64,000 nt of DNA from a virus: positions 1-64,000 of IMG/VR virus record IMGVR_UViG_3300028844_003248; one strand, written 5' to 3'. Positions 58,453 to 64,000 of the stretch are shown piece after piece. Position 1 is the first letter of the stretch. Every line of letters begins with the position of its first letter. The notes under the pieces were generated by a model that saw nothing but the letters and a program-made list of their open reading frames with translations, was not told the origin of the DNA and did no database searches. A program made the position numbers and the translations under genes.

Positions 58453-58640
58453 TATTGTGTGGCCTTTAGTTGTTGTTGTTCTTGCTTCAATTGATTAACC
58501 AATAGTGTCAAATAAATCTCCCTTTCCCATGGTATCATACTACAAATATTATCAAGCGAGTAGTTATGTTTTTCCATCAATAAAAAATTCGTTTCAAAAT
58601 GGCTTACCAATGTTTCATGAGAAAGGGCTATTCGAAAAAA
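58452..58640 (-). CDS. 51: gp51-like tail chaperone segment, -1 frame of gp26
   Basis: In the -1 frame after a T TTT TTC heptamer, the sequence reads FFRIALSHETLVSHFETNF, then LMEKHNYSLDN and MIPWEREIYLTLLVNQ, the conserved gp51 segment of T4-like phages. No ATG with a ribosome-binding site exists near its beginning, so it is best produced as a gp26-gp51 fusion (about 296 aa) by ribosomal slippage. Its TAA overlaps the tape-measure ATG. Confidence 0.65.
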   Translation of the reverse strand, partial: FFRIALSHETLVSHFETNFLLMEKHNYSLDNICSMIPWEREIYLTLLVNQLKQEQQQLKATQ

Positions 58641-59341
58641 TTCTGCATTCCCATTATCATAGTTTCGTTTTCATGAGCGCACTCATCACATTTAAATTTT
58701 ATATCGAGTTTCAACTGAGGCATATTCAAAACAAAGTTGCTTAGTTTTTCATATTGTTTCTGTGTCATGCCATTGACAAACTCTTCTAGTTCTTCTCTTG
58801 TTTCATCTTTTACAATAACTCTTTCATCTTCTGTCAACACTGCTTCAATGCTACTCAAAATTAAATCGTAAAGCCTTGTTACATCACTTTCAGGTTCTTC
58901 ATCACTGCTGTTCAGTGTATCAAAGTATGATATGTACCTCATTTGCAGAGAAACATCCTTAGTTAAGTCAATGATATAAGATTTTTTCTCAGGGGTATCA
59001 ACACTTACCTCATTTAAGTTTACATTGACTTCTTGTTCATGCTCACAATTAGAACATAGCATAATCAAATCTACCGTTTCACCAACAGATTTGGATCTAA
59101 TGTTGAGAAACAAATATTCAGCATCAAATGATGGTAAATTTCTTACATCTATATCATCATCTATACAACTTTCGATTATATCTAATGTTGCGCTTATGAT
59201 CTGCTTTTCTTCTTTAGTTTCAGAAGCAATCATTAAAACCTTTTCTTCTCCAACAAGATAAGGTCTGAATCTTGTTTTCTTGCCAGTTGACGGTATGGTG
59301 ATATCATACATTGGCGTATTGTTTAATTTAGGCAGTGCCAT
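58628..59341 (-). CDS. 26: Baseplate hub chaperone (T4 gp26-like)
   Basis: 237 aa. MALPKLNNTPMYDITIPSTG and RFRPYLVGEEKVLMIASET match gp26. Two CxxC pairs (CSNCEH and CDECAH) far apart form a split zinc site. It stops two codons after the slippery heptamer at 58640-58634, as the short product of G/GT-type tail chaperone pairs does. Confidence 0.8.
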   Translation of the reverse strand: MALPKLNNTPMYDITIPSTGKKTRFRPYLVGEEKVLMIASETKEEKQIISATLDIIESCIDDDIDVRNLPSFDAEYLFLNIRSKSVGETVDLIMLCSNCEHEQEVNVNLNEVSVDTPEKKSYIIDLTKDVSLQMRYISYFDTLNSSDEEPESDVTRLYDLILSSIEAVLTEDERVIVKDETREELEEFVNGMTQKQYEKLSNFVLNMPQLKLDIKFKCDECAHENETMIMGMQNFFE

Positions 59342-59370
59342 TTCATGTTTTCCTTATAATATAGCTATTA

Positions 59371-60178
59371 TTAATATGGTCCAGACGTTCCAGTACGACG
59401 AACACTAGGGGGTGGATTGTTTGGATATGTTGTTGTAACTGGTTTTGTTACATTGGTTGGTCTTGATTTCGGTCTCACTGATGTTGCTGGTGCACCACTT
59501 GCACTTGGAATAAGATTATTGGTAACTGTCGGTTTCGATGGAGTAAAGTTAGATCTCCAGTTTTTATACGAAAGCTGGATCTGTAACTGCATCACATCTC
59601 CCATTGCGTTTCCAAGTTCAACTGCACTCATAGTAGTACAAAATGCTTTTTCTAATGTACACTCATAGACAACTGCCTCTCTAAAGATTGGTAGATCGAT
59701 ATCTAACTCACCTTGTGCAAGATCAAGAGATCCTATCTTTGGTAGTCTGTTTTGTATTTCTGCTGGTAGTATAGGCAATCCTAAAGGTGTATATCGGTAA
59801 TGTAAACCCTCTTTTTAGCTGTTGGATTTTAACATCAAATGTATACTCACTGTGGTAGTTTGGTTCTAGAGTGTTTGGATCGAGTGCAAGTGCTTGCCAT
59901 GATTCAAAATAGTTTTTAATACCGTAATCATTGAGAAGCAAGAACGTCATGTTTACATCGTCATATGCTTGGTCATATGCGACCTTCTGCATTATCGTAC
60001 CAATTTTTCTTTCTTGTGTCATGATCTGACGACCTGGCAGGTTTACATTAGAACACAATAGATTTATTTCTCTGCTTGTGGCACCTGGCATAGACGGTAA
60101 AAATACTCTGTAGATATTACCTTTTGCTATACCACTACTCTTTGATACCAAACCTTTGAGATCTTCAATTCTAGCCAT
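59371..60178 (-). CDS. Tail-tube paralogue (T4 gp19/gp54-like) with apparent frameshift
   Basis: The first frame (60178-59723) gives NIYRVFLPSMPG, NLLCSNVNLPGRQIMTQER and FLLLNDYGIKNYFESWQ, diagnostic of the T4 tail-tube/tube-initiator family. It should continue with the C-terminal strand YECTLEKAFCTTMSAVEL plus LQIQLSYKNWRS, but that lies in another frame (59371-59778, no proper start). The break is near 59786-59794 at TATACACC (minus strand); one more AC unit restores the frame. The joined protein ends in a Pro/Ser/Thr-rich tail. Confidence 0.72.
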
Positions 60179-60761
60179 TGATCTTCATCCTTGAATCTTT
60201 GTAGATATTTGATTTGGAACTCTTCTCAAAATCTGCGGTTGGTAGAAATGTTGCTATTTCCCATTCGGGTGCTTCGACATTAGCAAAACGTGATCTCACA
60301 TGATCGTTAAGATAGTGTTTGTAGCAAGCCTTAAAATATTTCAACTTAGCTGCTCTTTGCAACATGCTATAGTTGACTTGAAACTTTGTCGTCTCGTCGT
60401 ATCTCTTATTGTTCATGGTGTCCATAAGACCATCGAGAAACTTGGCTCTCAGTGTTGGGGGCAGATAGTGCAAGTTCAGCCCATAGAATCCACCCTCGGC
60501 TGGACCGACCATAATGATGAGTGGAAACCTATCATAGTATGGCAAAGTCTTCTTGTGCTTTGGATCATAGTAGAACATGTACATCTTACCTGCACCTACT
60601 CGGTTTTTCAAGTTAACTTGCTCATCTCTCATGAGTGATGCTCTGTTGATAGATCTCATATTAGCCACACGCCTACGAAACCACGCTTGAGACTCTTTAG
60701 TTCTCGGTGTGATTCCCTTGCGGAATGCTTCCATTTCTAGTTTATTAAAGAGATTACTCAT
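60171..60761 (-). CDS. T4-like head/DNA-end protein (possible gp2)
   Basis: 196 aa. GAGKMYMFYYDPKHKKTLPY then YDRFPLIIMVGPAEGGFYG and LNLHYLPPTLRAKFLDGL is a strongly conserved block in T4-superfamily phages; I recall it annotated as the DNA end protector gp2, but this naming is uncertain. A late-promoter box lies 26 bases upstream. Overlaps the tail-tube gene by 8 nt. Confidence 0.55.
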   Translation of the reverse strand: MSNLFNKLEMEAFRKGITPRTKESQAWFRRRVANMRSINRASLMRDEQVNLKNRVGAGKMYMFYYDPKHKKTLPYYDRFPLIIMVGPAEGGFYGLNLHYLPPTLRAKFLDGLMDTMNNKRYDETTKFQVNYSMLQRAAKLKYFKACYKHYLNDHVRSRFANVEAPEWEIATFLPTADFEKSSKSNIYKDSRMKING

Positions 60762-60786
60762 CTATGGTTCCTATTTTTCATAATGT

Positions 60787-60794
60787 TATTTATA
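60787..60794 (-). promoter_or_regulatory. T4-type late promoter (minus strand)
   Basis: TATAAATA on the minus strand, 26 bases before ATG 60761. Confidence 0.6.
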
Positions 60795-61280
60795 TCATTT
60801 TTTCACCTTTTTTCTTTTAAAAGGCTTCAAAGGCTTAGTAGACTTTGGTTTGATACCCATACTCTCAAGAGTATTCTCAGTCCATATCACAAACTCCCAG
60901 TTACGATCTTTTGCGTACCTCTTGGCTGCTTTCCATTTATTGACATTTTTTACGTAGGTTAAACCTTCGTTGATGTATCTCTTGGTCTTCTTGCCAGGAT
61001 TTACAGGGGGCTTGGTTTCTTTGTCTGGCTTTATCTCAATAAGTACAGTCTTTCCTGAGATAAAGGTTACCTTTAAATCAACAAAGTATCTATGGTATTT
61101 TTTATCGACTTCGTAATAGTATGGAACTACTACTTCCTCGGAACTCCATGCTTTGATTTCAGAATTTTCGTCGCACCACTTGAAGCACCACTTCTCCCAC
61201 ATAGATCGGTACACTACCTTGGTATGATCTCCTTGATACTTCTTGGGGTTCTTAACAGTATATTTTCCAGAATAAGCCAT
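60795..61280 (-). CDS. 4: Head-completion nuclease (T4 gp4-like)
   Basis: 161 aa. Start taken at ATG 61280 (MAYSGKY); the listed frame from 61304 adds 8 unlikely residues. VKNPKKYQGDHTKVVYRSMW, AWSSEEVVVPYYYEVDKKYH and RYFVDLKVTFISGKTVLIEIKP match the gp4/gp50 family with its E...D...ExK nuclease core. It completes DNA-filled heads before tail joining. Confidence 0.82.
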   Translation of the reverse strand: MAYSGKYTVKNPKKYQGDHTKVVYRSMWEKWCFKWCDENSEIKAWSSEEVVVPYYYEVDKKYHRYFVDLKVTFISGKTVLIEIKPDKETKPPVNPGKKTKRYINEGLTYVKNVNKWKAAKRYAKDRNWEFVIWTENTLESMGIKPKSTKPLKPFKRKKVKK

Positions 61281-61289
61281 GATTTCCAA

Positions 61290-61297
61290 TATAAATA
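61290..61297 (+). promoter_or_regulatory. T4-type late promoter for gp48
   Basis: TATAAATA on the plus strand, 33 bases before ATG 61331; divergent from the gp4 box. Confidence 0.65.
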
Positions 61298-61313
61298 ACA
61301 ACAACAGATCACA

Positions 61314-61321
61314 TATTTATA
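61314..61321 (-). promoter_or_regulatory. T4-type late promoter for gp4
   Basis: TATAAATA on the minus strand, 33 bases before ATG 61280. The two boxes overlap each other's leader, so the -10 regions face away with crossing transcripts. Confidence 0.65.
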
Positions 61322-61330
61322 AGGTAAGAC

Positions 61331-62392
61331 ATGGCAAATACATTGAGATATCCCTATGAAGACCCAGATGATTACAAGGGAACAATTGTTTTTAAGGTTG
61401 TGAATGAAGATGCTATACGTCAAGCGGCTGTGTCTGCAATAGAAGCATCTGCCTCTGCTGTTTATAATATAGGAAGTGGCGAATATGATGCGGCTGTAGA
61501 ATTGCTAGAGAATGTTCAACGTAGTGCAGTATTAGCAGATCGTATAGATCCAAAAAAATTGAAAGAAGCGCAAGATACAGTGGCGGGTTTCAGAGACATA
61601 AGAAACCCATCCAGAGATGTTGGCGTAACCTCTATTGAGAATGATTTAAATCTACCGACTAAAAACACTGCTGAATGCCCATATGTACAACTATATTTAC
61701 CTACGGCGTTTCAGCTTCAAGATGCAGTTGAATTCGAAAACTTTGAGTTAGGAAGAGTAGGGGCTGTAGCAGAAAAACTAATCACAGACGGTGTAGGATT
61801 AGGTAGTGCTGCCTTTAATGCCGCTGCCGCAGGTCTAGAAGCGTTTAAGAATGCTCCATCCGCTCTAACAAAACAAATAGATTTATCAGATCCAGCAGCA
61901 GGTCTTATAGGACAAAGTGTAGCAAAAAAAGTCGGTCTCGGTAAGCTTGGTTACGGAGAAGAACTTAGTGGTGCAGTTAGGAGTGTTACAGGCACTCAGT
62001 TCAATCCTAATACAAGAGCATTGTTTAAGTCTGTGCCTTTGAGAAGTTTTAACTTCAACTTCGTGATGGTTCCTACTAGTAAGGCAGAAGCAGAACAAGC
62101 AAAACGTATAGTAAGGCATTTTAGAGAGGAGTTATATCCGACAGGACTAGATATGGCTGGTATCAACTATGGGTACAAGTTTCCTAACAGATTCGTTATT
62201 GAGACCAAGTACAACGATGTCACAATAGCTGGACTTAAATTTTTGCCAGCATATTTAACTGGAGTTTCCACTACATATAACACACAAGGTATGTCTTTCC
62301 ATTCGGATGGTAACTTTTCGTCAACTTCGATTACCCTTAACTTCACAGAGTCTAAAGCACTCATGAAACAACACATACAGGCGGATTTCTAA
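61331..62392 (+). CDS. 48: Baseplate tail-tube cap (T4 gp48-like)
   Basis: 353 aa. LRYPYEDPDDYKGTIVFKV opening and the conserved C-terminal half QFNPNTRALFKSVPLRSF, NFNFVMVPTS, IVRHFREELYPTG and SSTSITLNFTE fit gp48, which caps the baseplate and starts tube assembly. The middle (ASASAVYNIGSGEYDAA region, helices) is variable. Shares one base with gp53. Confidence 0.75.
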   Translation: MANTLRYPYEDPDDYKGTIVFKVVNEDAIRQAAVSAIEASASAVYNIGSGEYDAAVELLENVQRSAVLADRIDPKKLKEAQDTVAGFRDIRNPSRDVGVTSIENDLNLPTKNTAECPYVQLYLPTAFQLQDAVEFENFELGRVGAVAEKLITDGVGLGSAAFNAAAAGLEAFKNAPSALTKQIDLSDPAAGLIGQSVAKKVGLGKLGYGEELSGAVRSVTGTQFNPNTRALFKSVPLRSFNFNFVMVPTSKAEAEQAKRIVRHFREELYPTGLDMAGINYGYKFPNRFVIETKYNDVTIAGLKFLPAYLTGVSTTYNTQGMSFHSDGNFSSTSITLNFTESKALMKQHIQADF

Positions 62393-63114
62393 TGTCAAAC
62401 TTTTTTAGAAACTTCCCAATTATAACATATACCTTTGGTAATGAAACAGATAGGGTTTTATTTGAAAATATTTCTGTCTATATCAAGATCATTGATAAAC
62501 TAAAAGATAATATTGCTTTCTATGAAACCGAGTTTATTAATGATTTTGAAAGACCAGATACGCTATCAAATAAGTTGTATGGCACAACTGATTATTATTG
62601 GACATTTTATTACTTGAATAATGATGTAAGAGAATCTGGATGGCCTCTTGCTGAACTGGAAATACAAGAGAAACTCAAAGCAGACTATCCACACAGAACC
62701 ATTGTTACTCAGACTCCTATAGCATCTGCAATCAAAGTAGGCGATACTGTGGTAGGGCAGACATCTGGCTCTACAGGAACAGTCATAAAAAAGTTTATTG
62801 ATCTTGGTCAAGTAGTGGTAAAATGTCCAGATAACTTTGCAGTGGGTGAACTCGTTGTGCCAAACAATCGGATTGCCGATACTATCACGGTTTCCAGTGA
62901 GGGGGTTCAGTACGACTCTGTTCACCATTATGAGAACTCTTCTGGAGAATATGTGGACATAGATCCATTGAGTCCTTCTCTTGGTGGGCTTACACCTATC
63001 ACATACTCGAACAGAGTGTATGCCAAGAATGATGCTTTGAGAGAACTAAAGGTTATGAAACCAAACGTAGCTACTCAAGTCCAAGCTGAATATAATAGAC
63101 TATTGAAAGGTTAA
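62392..63114 (+). CDS. 53: Baseplate wedge protein (T4 gp53-like)
   Basis: 240 aa. FFRNFPIITYTFGNE, FERPDTLSNKLYGTTDYYWT and FYYLNNDVRESGWPL are the conserved gp53 core that clamps baseplate wedges together. The C-terminal part has a small beta domain (AIKVGDTVVGQTSGSTGTVIKK). It precedes another baseplate gene by 3 nt. Confidence 0.85.
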   Translation: MSNFFRNFPIITYTFGNETDRVLFENISVYIKIIDKLKDNIAFYETEFINDFERPDTLSNKLYGTTDYYWTFYYLNNDVRESGWPLAELEIQEKLKADYPHRTIVTQTPIASAIKVGDTVVGQTSGSTGTVIKKFIDLGQVVVKCPDNFAVGELVVPNNRIADTITVSSEGVQYDSVHHYENSSGEYVDIDPLSPSLGGLTPITYSNRVYAKNDALRELKVMKPNVATQVQAEYNRLLKG

Positions 63115-63117
63115 CAT

Positions 63118-64000
63118 ATGTCGCTTCGACCATCCCCTGCGATTCAATCGGCATCTGATTATAATCTCGATCAACTAGTCTACATGCCTAACGGTAGAGA
63201 GAGTGACAGATCTAATGTAAAACTTGGCAAGTCTGTGTTTCAAGTTGATATATATGAACACTTGGACAGACCTTTTCTATCAGGTCAGATTATTATTAAA
63301 GATGATATCAAGCTATATGATACTCTTTTTAATGTGAATGGCACCGAAAGACTTTTACTCATATTTTCTGATGCTGAAAATAATAGCTCTATTAGCAAAA
63401 GGTTTGTACTCCGTAAAATATCAGCTACAAAAAAGACAGATGAAACATCCGAAGTTATTATTTTCGGTATTATTGATGAGACATATTTTTTAGATACTGT
63501 TTCTAGATTTAGTAAAGCCTACAAAGGAACACCTGATCAGATTATTAAAAATATTTTAAAGGACAAGTTACAGAGAGATCTGATTCTTCCAAACGAACTT
63601 CCTTTTCAAGAACCTATGAAGGTTGTAGTTCCATATTTGACTCCGTTCCAAGCAGCACAATGGGTTACAAATAGAGCATCTACAGAGCATGGATTTCCTT
63701 ATTACTTGTATGCAACCCTTTTTGATGATGATCTTGTACTAAAATCATTAGAGGATATGTTCAAAGAGGATGCATGGAACCTAAAACTTCATAAAGGAAA
63801 ATCTTTTGAATACTCTCAGGCTAGAAATGCACAAAATACTTCTTTGGTGACCGAATCTCAGTTATATAATATTATAAATTTTAAACAAGGCAATAATGAA
63901 GATACGTTACATCTTTTAGAAAGAGGTGCAGTAGGAGCCTCTTACAATGTGCTTGATGCAACTACTGGGGTAAAAGAATCATTTAGATTTAATGCAGAGC
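63118..64000 (+). CDS. Baseplate-hub-type structural protein, 3' truncated by window
   Basis: 294 codons visible and open to the window end. MSLRPSPAIQSASDYNLDQL, then FQVDIYEHLDRPFLSGQIII, GTPDQIIKNILKDKLQRDL, VPYLTPFQAAQWVTNRAST and FPYYLYATLFDDDL match the large hub/spike-type proteins found after gp53 in T4-like marine phages (gp27-like fold). The full length is not known. Confidence 0.65.
   Translation, partial: MSLRPSPAIQSASDYNLDQLVYMPNGRESDRSNVKLGKSVFQVDIYEHLDRPFLSGQIIIKDDIKLYDTLFNVNGTERLLLIFSDAENNSSISKRFVLRKISATKKTDETSEVIIFGIIDETYFLDTVSRFSKAYKGTPDQIIKNILKDKLQRDLILPNELPFQEPMKVVVPYLTPFQAAQWVTNRASTEHGFPYYLYATLFDDDLVLKSLEDMFKEDAWNLKLHKGKSFEYSQARNAQNTSLVTESQLYNIINFKQGNNEDTLHLLERGAVGASYNVLDATTGVKESFRFNAE

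Noticed and set aside
1-64000. Integrase, transposase, attachment sites or prophage-type repressor
   Set aside because: None recognised on either strand; gene content fits a lytic T4-type phage.

Overview
The window reads as part of the genome of a large, lytic, T4-superfamily myovirus. T4-type genes recognised from sequence are the sliding clamp (gp45), RNase H, ssDNA-binding protein (gp32), late-transcription coactivator (gp33), head-completion nuclease (gp4), tail-tube paralogue, gp26/gp51 tail chaperones, tape measure (gp29), gp48 and gp53. The host is probably a Gram-negative, likely aquatic proteobacterium: there is an Rz/Rz1 spanin pair with an outer-membrane lipoprotein, sigma70-type promoters and KDO-sugar genes. 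No integrase, transposase, rRNA gene or CRISPR array was seen.

Layout. 1-9.1 kb (+): a packed run of basic, Lys-rich virion-type proteins, several with N-termini resembling T4 capsid-targeting peptides, plus a cytidylyltransferase-like multidomain protein and a P-loop kinase; the run ends with a nested spanin pair (9.1-9.8 kb). 9.9-18.4 kb: nucleotide and DNA metabolism (B12-dependent ribonucleotide reductase, RNase H, PhoH-like ATPase, SprT-like protease, HAD hydrolase) and one solitary minus-strand SDR-like gene. 18.3-33.7 kb and 35.4-40.4 kb: a roughly 20-kb glycan/small-molecule island of overlapping genes. It holds GT25-, GT8-, GT9- and GT42-like glycosyltransferases, two sulfotransferases, methyltransferase, radical SAM and B12-radical SAM enzymes, aminotransferase, carbamoyltransferase, nucleotidyltransferases, KdsA/KdsB, phosphomannomutase-like HAD, cupins, a UDP-sugar epimerase and dehydrogenase, and a RuBisCO-superfamily (RuBisCO-like) protein. 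40.4-45.1 kb: clamp, ParB-like protein, ABC-ATPase/GNAT fusion. 45.2-47.3 kb: small early-type genes behind individual promoters. 47.3-47.6 kb: four tRNA genes. 47.6-52.3 kb: a second accessory cluster (2OG-oxygenase-like proteins, SDR, fatty-acid desaturase, methyltransferase-like). 52.3-56.4 kb: more small genes, then gp33 and gp32. 56.4-61.3 kb (-): tape measure, gp51, gp26, tail-tube paralogue, gp2-like, gp4. 61.3-64 kb (+): gp48, gp53 and a truncated baseplate-hub-like gene.

How it works together. Promoters fall into two classes. Eighteen sites have a -35 and -10 separated by exactly 17 bp, many with CGAATC in the spacer, mostly before small or replication genes; one further site before gp32 is weaker. 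T4-late TATAAATA boxes lie divergently between gp4 and gp48. The island could build an activated, decorated sugar or polyol for host-surface remodelling or virion glycosylation. Reading frames look broken at three places (KxDG protein, tail-tube paralogue, gp32), each repairable by one dinucleotide unit. A fourth break, in gp26/gp51, instead has the hallmarks of programmed -1 frameshifting.
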